A stretch of 64,000 nt of DNA. Source: Gammaproteobacteria bacterium. Lineage in GTDB: Bacteria; Pseudomonadota; Gammaproteobacteria; Arenicellales; Poriferihabitantaceae. Shown here piece by piece: positions 27,283-36,800 of the stretch. The stretch covers positions 62,001 through 126,000 of the forward strand of contig JAUILZ010000004.1 of assembly GCA_030432755.1 (NCBI GenBank), read 5' to 3'. Under the pieces are notes generated by a model. That model was not told where the DNA came from and did no database searches. It saw nothing but the letters and a program-made list of their open reading frames with translations. The position numbers and the translations under genes were made by a program. Numbering within the stretch: the first letter of the stretch is position 1; every line of letters begins with the position of its first letter.

Positions 27283-28373
27283 TCTTTCAGTACGCGCTCG
27301 CCCGCCACGGCCAGGCGCCAGCCGCGAAACAGGTCGATCTCCGCGGCGTCGCGGACGAAACGCTCCACCGCGGCACGATTGGCCAGCAGTGACGGGCTGA
27401 TCCCCAGGTCCCCCGCCACGTCGCGCAGCAGGTGCATGATGCTCTTGACCCGTTTGCGCTCCTCCGGCGGCATCAGTTCCTGCTGCTGCCAGAGTACTTC
27501 GCCATGCGGATCACGCGGTGCTTCGCGCACGACGTCGAGGATATCCCGTCCGGCGTTCCGCAGGATGCCGCCGTTCATTCCCTCGATGGCGGCCAGCGCC
27601 GCGGTATCGGCGGGCGCCTTGCGACTGACTTCCAGCAGTACCGGCGTGGGCAGGATCCACTCCCGCGGACGGTCACGCTGGACGGCGCGCGCCTCGCGCC
27701 AGCGCGCCAGCCGGCGCGCGGTTTCCTGGGCCGCCACGGGAAGCGAGGCGGCGCCGCGCAACCGTTGCCACGCCTGCTCGGGGTCCGGGCGCCAGGTTTC
27801 CGGGGCCGCCTGGCGCGCGCATTCCTCGCGGAACCAGGCCATGCGACCGCTTGCCTCTAACTGTTCCCCAAGATGGTCGCGCACGGCGTGCAGGTAGCGC
27901 ACGTCATCCGCGGCATAGTCGAGTTCCGCGTCCGGTAACGGGCGCCGCGACCAGTCGGCGCGGGTATGCGCCTTGTCGAGGGTTACGCCGGTGATCTCCG
28001 CCACCAGCGCGCCGTAGCTCACCTGGTCGCCGAGTCCGCAGAATGCCGCCGCGACCTGGGTATCGAACAGCGCATGAACCTCCATTGCCATGCGGGTGTC
28101 GAGCGCCTCGAGATCCTGGCGACAGGAATGGAGGATGGTTTCGCAACCGTCACTGGCAAACAGCCTGGCCAGGGGCGAGATATCCTCCAGCGCGAGCGGG
28201 TCGATCAACATCGGTTCGCCGGCCGTGCCACGCAACTGCACCAGGCAGAGTCCGGGTGCATAGGTTTTCTCGCGCATGAACTCGGTGTCCAGCGCGAGGC
28301 TGTCCGCGGCGGCCAGTCGTTCGCAGGCGCGCGCCAGCGCCGTGTCGTCGTCGATCATCGTGAATCCGCTCAT
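27273..28373 (-). CDS. rnd: Ribonuclease D
   Basis: A 366-residue 3'-5' exoribonuclease for tRNA maturation. DEDD-family residues are in SLALDTEFMREKTYAP, ETILHSCRQDLEAL and the third motif ELDYAADDVRYLHAV. An HRDC-like helical C-terminus follows from about residue 205. The length matches E. coli Rnd (375). It is convergent with mltA and divergent from the next membrane protein. Confidence 0.95.
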   Translation of the reverse strand: MSGFTMIDDDTALARACERLAAADSLALDTEFMREKTYAPGLCLVQLRGTAGEPMLIDPLALEDISPLARLFASDGCETILHSCRQDLEALDTRMAMEVHALFDTQVAAAFCGLGDQVSYGALVAEITGVTLDKAHTRADWSRRPLPDAELDYAADDVRYLHAVRDHLGEQLEASGRMAWFREECARQAAPETWRPDPEQAWQRLRGAASLPVAAQETARRLARWREARAVQRDRPREWILPTPVLLEVSRKAPADTAALAAIEGMNGGILRNAGRDILDVVREAPRDPHGEVLWQQQELMPPEERKRVKSIMHLLRDVAGDLGISPSLLANRAAVERFVRDAAEIDLFRGWRLAVAGERVLKDYS

Positions 28374-28414
28374 GGCGGGATGATAACATCGGGCCTCCCT
28401 TTCCCCGAGTCGTC

Positions 28415-28936
28415 ATGCGTTCCGCTTTTTCCACACTGATCCGGATCTGTCTGCTGACGGCCAAACCCCAGGACCTGCCCGCATCGAGGGAATTTCTCGT
28501 GGGATGCATCGCGGCGGCCTTCGCGGTGCAGTTCATCGGCTACAACGCCCTCACCAAGGACGGCAATCCGTTCCTGCTTGCCGCGAGCAACACCGCACTG
28601 CTCGGGGTTGGCTGGATCATCGTGCTGCAGGTGGCCCGCAAGATGGAGCGCTGGCACCAGTCCGCCATCGCGCTCTATGGCAGCACCGCGATCCTGAACC
28701 TGGTATCGCTTCCCATCATCACCGCGAGCCTGGACATGTCCGCAATCGATGGCGGCGGTCTGAGCGAGTCGTCGCGCCTTGTCGTCATCGGCCTGTGGGC
28801 CTGGGAGATCGCGGTCACCGCGCGCATCATTCGCGAAACCCTGGAGATCCGCCTGCCGCTCGCGGTGGGCGTCGGCATCGCGATGTCCTTCGCTCTGCAG
28901 ATCGTCATGGTCTCCCTGTTCGGACCCGCCTCGTGA
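28415..28936 (+). CDS. Hypothetical inner-membrane protein upstream of mpl
   Basis: A 173-residue protein with four predicted membrane helices: EFLVGCIAAAFAVQFIGYNA, NTALLGVGWIIVLQVA, ILNLVSLPIITASL and a C-terminal pair around LPLAVGVGIAMSFALQIVMV. The N-terminus is cytosolic and basic. The stop TGA overlaps the GTG start of mpl, so the two genes are translationally coupled. I do not recognise the family. Confidence 0.75.
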   Translation: MRSAFSTLIRICLLTAKPQDLPASREFLVGCIAAAFAVQFIGYNALTKDGNPFLLAASNTALLGVGWIIVLQVARKMERWHQSAIALYGSTAILNLVSLPIITASLDMSAIDGGGLSESSRLVVIGLWAWEIAVTARIIRETLEIRLPLAVGVGIAMSFALQIVMVSLFGPAS

Positions 28937-30312
28937 ACCTGTTCATCGCGGGCATCTGCGGCACCTTCATGGCGGGCATCGCCCAGATCGCGCGCGAGCT
29001 GGGCCACCGGGTGCATGGTTGCGATGCCAATGTCTACCCGCCGATGAGCGACGTGCTGGCGGATGCCGGGATCGACGTGCGCGAGGGTTACGACCCCGCG
29101 CATATCGACGCCGATACCGACTGCGTAGTGATCGGCAATGCGCTCTCGCGTGGCAATCCGCTGGTGGAGCACGTGCTGGACCAGGGCATGCGTTATCGCT
29201 CCGGGCCCGCATGGCTGGCGGAGGAGGTTCTGCCGCGTTACCGGGTGATCGCCGTCGCCGGCACCCACGGCAAGACCTCGACGTCTTCCATGATCGCCTG
29301 GATCCTCGAATCCACGGGTCGCGATCCGGGTTTCCTGATCGGTGGCAAGCCGGGTAACTTCGACCGCAGCGCGCGACTCGGTGGCGGAAAGGAATTCGTC
29401 ATCGAGGCGGATGAATACGACACCGCGTTCTTCGACAAGCGATCCAAGTTCGTCCATTACGGCCCGCGCATCGCGGTGCTCGGCAATCTCGAATTCGATC
29501 ACGCGGATATCTTCGACGACCTCGCGCAGATCCAGAGGCAGTTTCATCACCTGGTGAGGGTGGTGCCGTCCAGCGGCAGCCTGGTGGTGAATGCCGACGA
29601 CGCCAACCTCGCCGCGGTCCTCGACATGGGCGCCTGGTCCAGGATCGTCCGCTTCGCGCCGCGTGAGTCCGGGGCGGACTGGACCGTACGGCCCTCCGAC
29701 CCCGCGGCTTCCACCTTCGACATCCTGCGCGCCAATGAATTGGTGGGTCACGTGGAATGGTCCTGTATCGGCAGACACAACATGCAGAATGCCCTCGCAG
29801 CGATAGCCGCCTCCGCCGAGGCCGGCGTGACGGTGACGGAGGCCTGCGCTGCGCTTGCCGACTACCAGCCCAATGCGCGACGGCTCCAGCGACTCCACGA
29901 GTCCGCCCGGGCGACGCTCTACGAGGACTTCGCCCATCATCCCACCGCCATCGCCACCACGCTCGACGCCCTGCGCGCCGCGCATCCGAACCAGCGGCTG
30001 GTGGCGATCATCGAACCGCGTTCCAACACCATGCGCATGGGCCATGATCCCGCGCTGCTGGGCGCCGCCGTGGCGCGCGCGGACAACGTGGTCTTCCATG
30101 TCGAGGAATCCCTGTCATGGGATCCGCTGGACCTGCCCGGGGCCGGATCAGCGCGGCTTTCCGGTAGCGTCGAGGACACGATCTCGGAGGCGCTGGAATT
30201 CGCCCGCGACGGCGCCGTGCTGGTGGCGATGAGCAATGGCAGTTTCGGTGGCGTACCCGCGCGCCTGGCCCGGTTGCTGGACTCGGCGGACCCGGGCAGC
30301 GCGGAAACTTAA
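28933..30312 (+). CDS. mpl: UDP-N-acetylmuramate:L-alanyl-gamma-D-glutamyl-meso-diaminopimelate ligase
   Basis: A 459-residue Mur-ligase used in murein recycling. It joins the recovered tripeptide to UDP-MurNAc using ATP. It begins NLFIAGICGTFMAGIAQIAR. The P-loop is AVAGTHGKTSTSSMIAW; GGKPGNFDRSARLGGGKEFV and EADEYDTAFFDKRSKFVHY are diagnostic of Mpl against MurC, and DFAHHPTAIATTLDAL closes the central domain. The GTG start at 28933 overlaps the upstream stop. Confidence 0.95.
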   Translation: MNLFIAGICGTFMAGIAQIARELGHRVHGCDANVYPPMSDVLADAGIDVREGYDPAHIDADTDCVVIGNALSRGNPLVEHVLDQGMRYRSGPAWLAEEVLPRYRVIAVAGTHGKTSTSSMIAWILESTGRDPGFLIGGKPGNFDRSARLGGGKEFVIEADEYDTAFFDKRSKFVHYGPRIAVLGNLEFDHADIFDDLAQIQRQFHHLVRVVPSSGSLVVNADDANLAAVLDMGAWSRIVRFAPRESGADWTVRPSDPAASTFDILRANELVGHVEWSCIGRHNMQNALAAIAASAEAGVTVTEACAALADYQPNARRLQRLHESARATLYEDFAHHPTAIATTLDALRAAHPNQRLVAIIEPRSNTMRMGHDPALLGAAVARADNVVFHVEESLSWDPLDLPGAGSARLSGSVEDTISEALEFARDGAVLVAMSNGSFGGVPARLARLLDSADPGSAET

Positions 30313-30382
30313 TCCGCCCCCGGCTGTCCCACCGATTCGGTACAATCCTTTCAACGACCCCGATTCAATGGAAGCCCCCTTC

Positions 30383-31018
30383 ATGAAAAAACTGTCTGCC
30401 CTACTGTTCGCCCTGTGTTTCACGCTCGGCATGCCCGCATTGCATGCCCAGGATACCGAGTACGTCGAAGGCGGCCACTATGAATTGCTCGATGAAGTCC
30501 AGCCCGTGCAGACCGGCGACAGCATCGAGGTGGTGGAAATGTTCTGGTACCGCTGCCCGCATTGCTACCGGCTGGAGCCCTACCTGCAACGCTGGCTGCA
30601 GAACAAGCCGGAGAACGCCGAATTCGTGCCCATTCCCGCGATACTCAATGAGAACTGGGGATTTCATGCGCGCGCGTACTACACCTTCGAGGCACTGGGT
30701 CTCACAGAGCAACTCCATGTTCCGTTCTTCGACGCCATTCACAGGGATCGCAAACCCTTCAATACCGTCGAACAACTCGCGGAATGGGCGGCCACCCAGG
30801 GAGCCGATCCCGACGCCATCGTCAGCACCTTCAACTCCTTCGCGGTGAACAACAAGCTCAACTTCGCCAATATCATGAGCCGCAAGTACGGTATCTCCGG
30901 CGTCCCCGCGATCATTGTCGACGGCAAGTACCGCACCAGTGTATCCATGGCGGGGAGCCATGACGAACTGCTGGAAGTGATCAATTACCTGGTCGCCAAG
31001 GCAGCCGAAGAACGCTGA
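30383..31018 (+). CDS. dsbA: Thiol:disulfide interchange protein DsbA
   Basis: A 211-residue periplasmic oxidant that introduces disulfide bonds into exported proteins. The signal peptide is MKKLSALLFALCFTLGMPAL ending HA. The active site CPHC is in MFWYRCPHCYRLEPYL, and the cis-Pro loop is YGISGVPAIIVDGKY. GGAAG lies upstream at good spacing; an in-frame ATG at 30368 is less likely. No dsbB is nearby. Confidence 0.94.
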   Translation: MKKLSALLFALCFTLGMPALHAQDTEYVEGGHYELLDEVQPVQTGDSIEVVEMFWYRCPHCYRLEPYLQRWLQNKPENAEFVPIPAILNENWGFHARAYYTFEALGLTEQLHVPFFDAIHRDRKPFNTVEQLAEWAATQGADPDAIVSTFNSFAVNNKLNFANIMSRKYGISGVPAIIVDGKYRTSVSMAGSHDELLEVINYLVAKAAEER

Positions 31019-31073
31019 TCCTGGTTGGAAAAGACCTTCCTTCCGCGCAGGACTGCGTTGGGCGGCTCCTCTG

Positions 31074-31112
31074 GATGCTCATGTACTGATATGTACACTC
31101 CGCTCCCTCGTC
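31074..31112 (+). repeat. Gene-end repeat motif with CATGTAC core, copy 1
   Basis: ATGCTCATGTACTGATATGT followed by ACACTCCGCT lies about 60 bases after dsbA. A closely similar stretch occurs at 49141-49168, after the MocR-type regulator gene. The two GTAC palindromes could pair in the transcript. The stretch contains a 74-codon open frame that I regard as chance. Nothing else is evident in the 276-bp gap before the DUF4332 gene. Confidence 0.5.
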
Positions 31113-31294
31113 GCCGTCCGCCTTGTCCTGCACGAAAGGAAGAGCTTTTGCCCGGCTGTGCCCTGATATCTGTGCTGGCCGGCTTGTTCAGGGAGATCAT
31201 TGGCATCACTTCGAGGGTCACGGTTGCGGTTGTAATATGGCGGCGGTAGAGTTGCTGGAGCCCCCACTTAACTCAGGTAACAGGAGAACTACTC

Positions 31295-31702
31295 ATGGCT
31301 AAATCCATCGAGGCGCTGGAAGGCGTTGGCCCGGTATACGGCAAGAAACTGCGTGATGTCGGCTGCCTGAGCCCGAAAGGGCTGCTACGCGATGGCGCCG
31401 ACCGCAAGGGGCGCAGGATGATCGCGCAGAAGTCCGGGCTCAGCGAATCGCTGGTGCTGCGCTGCGTCAACATGGCGGACCTGTTCCGGATCAAGGGCGT
31501 GGCCACCCAGTACGCGGAACTGCTGGAAGCCGCCGGTGTGGACACGGTCAAGGAACTGCGTCATCGCAATGCCGCCAACCTCGCCGAGGCCATGCAGGCC
31601 ACCAATGCGAAGAAGCGCCTCGTGCGCCAGGTGCCGAGCGAGAAAATGGTGGCGGACTGGATCGCCCAGGCAAAGAAACTGCCGCCGGTGGTTACTTATT
31701 GA
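31295..31702 (+). CDS. DUF4332 (helix-hairpin-helix) domain protein
   Basis: A 135-residue cytosolic protein, MAKSIEALEGVGPVYGKKLR, preceded by CAGGAGA. Two helix-hairpin-helix-like units are visible (IEALEGVGPVYGKKLRDVG and IKGVATQYAELLEAAGVDTV), as in DUF4332. These are related to DNA-binding hairpins, but the role is unknown. It stands alone between dsbA and a convergent acyl-CoA dehydrogenase. Confidence 0.85.
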   Translation: MAKSIEALEGVGPVYGKKLRDVGCLSPKGLLRDGADRKGRRMIAQKSGLSESLVLRCVNMADLFRIKGVATQYAELLEAAGVDTVKELRHRNAANLAEAMQATNAKKRLVRQVPSEKMVADWIAQAKKLPPVVTY

Positions 31703-31752
31703 TGATCGCGCGTAATACGATTTAAGCACCCGTTTCGCAGGCCCGCTTCTCG

Positions 31753-31872
31753 AAACGCCAGCGCAGGTTCACCCCAGCGAAAGCTGGGGCCCGCGGCCAG
31801 TTTCCTGGTTTAGCCGCAGATATTGAACCACACGTGGGCGATTGGGATGGATCCCGGCTTTCGCTGGGATAG
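31753..31872. repeat. REP-like palindromes between convergent genes
   Basis: ACCCCAGCGAAAGCTGGGGC (31771-31790) and ATCCCGGCTTTCGCTGGGAT (31851-31870) lie in the 199-bp gap between the DUF4332 gene and the acyl-CoA dehydrogenase gene. A partial ACGCCAGCG half-site lies near 31755. This is the same palindrome family as at 22.8 and 50 kb. Confidence 0.8.
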
Positions 31873-31901
31873 CGATCCAAACGTTCCGGCGGGATACGCA
31901 G

Positions 31902-33704
31902 TTAGCGGGTCAGGAAATCCTCCACGTGACCGCCGGCGACCAGGTCGCCGCTTTCCTCCACCCGTTCCGCGAGCGCGCTCACCAGCGGCATTTCGCTGGC
32001 GAAGTAGAACTCCGCGCAACGCAGCTTGATGCGCAGGAATTCGGCGTTCAGGTGGTCGTCACATTTCCCTTCGTCCAGCAACACGTTCGCCCGGTGGGCG
32101 GATTTCGCCATCAGCCAGCCGCAGGCCACCACGCCCCAGAGTCTCAGATACGGTTCCGCCACCGCGCCCACCTCGCGCAGGGATTCCGCCGAGCGGCTGA
32201 TCAGGAAATTGGCCGCGTGGGCGACCGCGTCCAGCGCGTCTCCCAGTGACTTCGCCATGTCCTCGCTGATGGTCGAATAACGCGCCGCGTCCTGGCGAAT
32301 GTAGTCGATCACGCGCAGCGTCATCTGGCCACCATCTCGCAGCAGCTTGCGCCCCGCCAGGTCCAGCGCCTGGATGCCGGTGGTGCCCTCGTAGATCGGG
32401 GTGATGCGCTGGTCGCGGTAGAACTGCGCCGCGCCGGTTTCCTCGATGAATCCCATGCCACCATGTACCTGGAGCGCGAGGGAGACATTCTCGAGACCGA
32501 CTTCCGTGGCGTATCCCTTCACGATGGGCGTCAGCACCTCCACCATGTCCGCCGCGGCGGCGCGGGTTTCCTTGTCGGGATGGCGTGATGCCTTGTCCAT
32601 GCAGGAAGCGGTGACCAGGGCGAGCGCCCGTAGCGCCTCGTTGCGGCATTTCTGGGTCCAGAGCAGGCGTTGGATATCCGGGTGGCGGATGATCGCCACG
32701 CGCTCTCCGGCGGGATCGTCGATGGCCTTGCCCTGCATCCGTTCCGAGGCATACTGTACCGCCTGCTGGTAGGCGCGTTCCGCCACCGCGTAGCCCTGCA
32801 CGCCGACGGAATGACGCGCCACGTTCATCATCGTGAACATGTACACCAGGCCCTGGTTTTCCTCGCCCACCAGGTAGCCGATCGCGCCTTCGTTGTTGCC
32901 ATATCCGAGTACCGCCGTGGGGCTCGCGTGGATACCGAGTTTTTCCTCCAGCGACAGGGTCTCTATATCGTTGGGCACGCTCCAGTTGCCGTCATCATCC
33001 CGCAGGAACTTGGGCACGATAAAGAGCGATATCCCCTTGACCCCCTCCGGCGCATCCGGCAGCCGCGCAAGAACCAGGTGGACGATGTTGTCCGTCAGGT
33101 CATGGTCGCCGTAGGTGATGAAGATCTTCTGCCCGCTGATCCGGTAGTGGTCACCCTCGGGCACGGCGCGCGTACGCACCGCCGCGAGGTCGGATCCCGC
33201 CTGGGGTTCGGTGAGGTTCATGGTGCCGGTCCATTCGCCGCTCACCAGCTTGCCGAGATAGGTGTCGCGCTGGTCCTCGCTGCCATGGGCCAGGATCGCC
33301 TCGATGGCGCCCTGGGTAAGCAGGGGGCAGAGGGCGAAGGCCATGTTCGCGGATTCCCAGATTTCGTTGGTGGCGGTGGCCACCAGCCAGGGCAGTTCCT
33401 GGCCGCCATACTCGCCGGCGAACGGCAGCCCGTTCCATCCGCTGTCGATGAACTGCCGGTAGGCGCCCTGCCAGCCCTCCGCTGTTTTCGTTTTCCCGTC
33501 CACCAGGCGCGCGCCCTGGCGATCACCGACCACGTTCAACGGCGCCAGCACCTCGCTCGCGAAGCGGCCCGCTTCCTCGAGGATGCTGGTCAGCAGCTCC
33601 GGTGTCGCCTCCTCGTAACCCGGCAATGTATGGACACCCGCGAGGTCCGCCAGCTCGGTGCAGGCAAAGTAGAGATCCCTGGCAGGGGCGGTGTAGGTGC
33701 TCAT
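31902..33704 (-). CDS. Acyl-CoA dehydrogenase, long DmdC-like type
   Basis: A 600-residue flavoenzyme. The middle domain has GTMNLTEPQAGSDLAAVRTR, GQKIFITYGDHDLTDNIVHLVLARL and LGIHASPTAVLGY; the C-terminal part has QVHGGMGFIEETGAAQFYRD, RITPIYEGTTGIQALDLAGR and an added helical domain. The extra length separates it from ordinary 380-residue dehydrogenases. It fits the long subfamily that includes 3-methylmercaptopropionyl-CoA dehydrogenase DmdC, but that substrate is not proven. Start MSTYTAPARDLYF at 33704 is preferred to ATG 33716. Confidence 0.88.
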   Translation of the reverse strand: MSTYTAPARDLYFACTELADLAGVHTLPGYEEATPELLTSILEEAGRFASEVLAPLNVVGDRQGARLVDGKTKTAEGWQGAYRQFIDSGWNGLPFAGEYGGQELPWLVATATNEIWESANMAFALCPLLTQGAIEAILAHGSEDQRDTYLGKLVSGEWTGTMNLTEPQAGSDLAAVRTRAVPEGDHYRISGQKIFITYGDHDLTDNIVHLVLARLPDAPEGVKGISLFIVPKFLRDDDGNWSVPNDIETLSLEEKLGIHASPTAVLGYGNNEGAIGYLVGEENQGLVYMFTMMNVARHSVGVQGYAVAERAYQQAVQYASERMQGKAIDDPAGERVAIIRHPDIQRLLWTQKCRNEALRALALVTASCMDKASRHPDKETRAAAADMVEVLTPIVKGYATEVGLENVSLALQVHGGMGFIEETGAAQFYRDQRITPIYEGTTGIQALDLAGRKLLRDGGQMTLRVIDYIRQDAARYSTISEDMAKSLGDALDAVAHAANFLISRSAESLREVGAVAEPYLRLWGVVACGWLMAKSAHRANVLLDEGKCDDHLNAEFLRIKLRCAEFYFASEMPLVSALAERVEESGDLVAGGHVEDFLTR

Positions 33705-33762
33705 GGCGCTGGGCATTGGTCCGGGAACCCGATTCTAGCGCCCTCGGACCACGAACGCGCGT

Positions 33763-33796
33763 AAAAAAGGGCGGCGGGATCACTCCCGCCACCCTG
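33763..33796 (-). terminator. Rho-independent terminator of the C25 protease gene
   Basis: Read on the minus strand, GGGTGGCGGGA, loop GTGA and TCCCGCCGCCC form an 11-bp stem followed by six T (33768-33763). It lies 27 bp past the stop of the protease gene. Confidence 0.9.
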
Positions 33797-33822
33797 CCAG
33801 GCAAGGACCGATGGCGCCGCTG

Positions 33823-36800
33823 TTACTCGATTCTTAGCGTCGGGTCGCCAAGCACGGTCCAGTTGATACGCACATCGCGGTCCCTTGACGTCTGGCGTGC
33901 CCTTTCCACCGCCTCGCCCAGGGTGTCGCCCTGGCGAAGCTGGCGGCGGAGAATTGTTCTTCCCATGGCCTCGTTATGGCCGTATCCCGACAACGTGGCC
34001 GCCGCGTGAATGGCCACCGCGCCGTAGTCCCCGCCGAGCAGCAACTGGTGCGCCAGCGAATCGGTATGGGTCTCATTGTAGTACGTGGTGTAGCAGGCCA
34101 TGGGCATCATCAGCGTCGGCCTGCCGGCATTGTCGAGCCGGTCGCCCAGCCCGGTATTGCCACCGTATCGGGTCTTCAGAACGCCGTTGAACGACCACGT
34201 CGTTGGCGAGCCATGGCCGCCGAATATGGTCAGGGTCTGGCCGTCTGCGGCATTGATCCCGTCCTCGATCTGCCGCTGCGCCTCTGCAAGCTTGTTGGAG
34301 ATCGAGGAGTCATCATGAATGTCCTGGATGGACACACGGTCCACCGCATCCGGGGTATCCGCCCAGCGTACCGGATCTGCCGGGCCGTTGGGGAACGACT
34401 GCAGCACGGCGCTGAGACGGTCCATCTGCGCATCGAAGTCATAGCCCTCCTGGGCCGTGATCTCCTCCGCGATCAGCAGCGCGCGACGCTGGTTATAGAG
34501 GCCGGTGGACAGGTTCGAGAATGCAAGGGTCTTGTTGACGATGATCTCGAGATCCTCGTGTGTGCGCACCGGCCAGCGCCCGAGGGGCTTGTCCGAGATC
34601 TCGTCACCGTCGAAGTCCACCAGCAGCGCATCGGTGGGGGTGTACTTCAGCCTGGTCCCGGTGTCCGCGTAGCGCGTTGGGATGAAGCTGTGGGCCCCCG
34701 TGTTTTCCTTGTCGAGGTAGTCGTAAACATCGCCACCCACAAGCAGCACGTGGCCGTACGCAAAGGCATCGTTCGCAGCTTTCAGGTAGGCGGTGATCGC
34801 GTCCGGGATGCGCATGCCGTAACCATAGTCGGCGAATACCTGGTCGATATCGATGACGACCGGGTTGTAACCCTCCGCTTCCTTCGCCGCGATGTAGACA
34901 TTTAGAGGATGGCCGGGATCGTTATCCGGCAGGAAGGCCGGGTGCACGAGCAGGATGTAGTCACCCTGACGGGACAGCAGGTCGTGGCCGGGCTCCACCG
35001 GGGAGACCGACGCCACCGAGCCGAGCTTGTCCGGGGTGGATACCCAGTAACCTGTCGTGTCGTCGCCCACGGTCGGGAAGCGGGCGGTATAGTGTCCCCC
35101 GTCCCGCTTCGGCCGCACTATCAGGCTTACCAGGATGCCGGGATGCCCGTCGGAAGACGGGCTGTGGGCATAGGCCACCAGGTTTCTTGAACTGAATCCC
35201 GCCACTTCGAATCCACCGGCATCGGCGCCGTCACCCAGGCTCTGGTTGACCGCGCCAATCTCGAGGGCGTCGTCATCCGCCACGGCCGCGCGGGTGTAGT
35301 GCACAGCGTAGCTGTCCAGCGCCTTCTGCGAGTACCTGGTGTAGCCGGTGGGTAGCGTCCGGATACGCAACTCGTTGATACCGGGAGTCAGCACGCCGGC
35401 GGGGATCGTGCCCGTCACCAGCCACCGGCCATAGCCGCGGTGGGTGTCATTGTCGAGTTCCACGGCTTGGCCATTCACCAGGACGGAGATCGCGTGATCC
35501 GGGTCGGTCTCACCGAACGGCGGATTCAGGTCCTGCGCCGGGTACTCGCTCAACGCGGCGAGGTTGATCTCGATCCAGGCGGGCTTCGAGGAGTCCACGT
35601 CGGCTTCCACGTCGAACGTCAGTGCGGGCTGGCCGGCCGCCGGGAACAGGCCGCCGTCACCACCGTGCACGATGACGCCCATGTAGAAGGGATCTCCGGT
35701 GGGCAGGAGCATGGCATAGCCGATGTCCTCCTCCACCACACTGCTGGCGAGATAGCTTTCGACGACGCCACGTGGCCCGCGATTGATGGTGCGCACCTGT
35801 AGGGCACGGGTCCCGTCGATGGCGAGCTGGTACACATTTTCGTCGATGTACAGCGCATCCTCGCCCTTGGGCGCTTCGGCGTAGAAATGAATCTCGGAAC
35901 CAGGGCGAAAGCGGTTTCCGCGGCCTTCCACCTTGATCGGAACCGGCATTCCCTTCCAGGTGAGAGCAATATCCCGCTCCAGCACGCCGTCCATGTCGAT
36001 GCCCTCGTTGAGCAGATCGTTATAGGTCAACCGCACCATGCCCGTCTCCGCCACGCTGATATCCGCGAGAGTTTCCGCGTTCGCGGCGTCGCGTGCCATC
36101 CGCCTTTCAATACCCTTAGAGAGCTTGCGCCAGCGATTGTTCTTCCAGACATAGCCCTTCTTCTCCATGCGCGCGTCGTTCGCCTGGCGGATGTCGTTCC
36201 ACGGCACCGGCTGGAACTCGCTTTCCTCGCCGTATCGCTCGCCCACCTCGAACGGGCCATAACCCTCCTCGTGGCCATTCAGGTCGACGCTGGTCAGCGC
36301 CACCGCGGTGATTTCACCGTCGAGGTCACGCGTGCTGACGCTGGTGGCGTAGCGCTGGGGCACCACCGAATCGAGCCGTTTTGTCCTCACCAGGTTTCGA
36401 TTTAGCTGCACCCAGTTCTCGTTCACCTGGGCCCAGATATTGAAACCGATGGTGAAAGTTTCCGTGAGGGTTTGCCAGTTGATGCGCAACCGGCTCCCGG
36501 CCTGGCGGCTGTGGAAATGGCCGAGGGTGACCGGGAGAGAGCCAATGGGGTCGACGCAGGAGGAGCCGTCCACGGCCTCCGCGCCGTCGGGCCAGTTTGC
36601 GGTGTTGATTTCGCGGGTGCTACCCGTCTGAAGGACGCCGGTTTCCGGGTCGACGATGGCAATGGCGTTGTCACCGGACAGGAAAACGTAGCTGGTGCCG
36701 TCGTAGGAAATCGCCGCCTGACCAATGACGCTGTTACCGGATGTAGCGGCGAAGCTCAGGAACTGGACGTTGTCCGGGTCGGTGATATCCAGCCGGGTGA

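Noticed and set aside
31025..31249. A 74-codon frame after dsbA
   Set aside because: It runs through the repeated CATGTAC motif, is Arg/Pro-rich and has no clear ribosome-binding site, so it is more likely chance.
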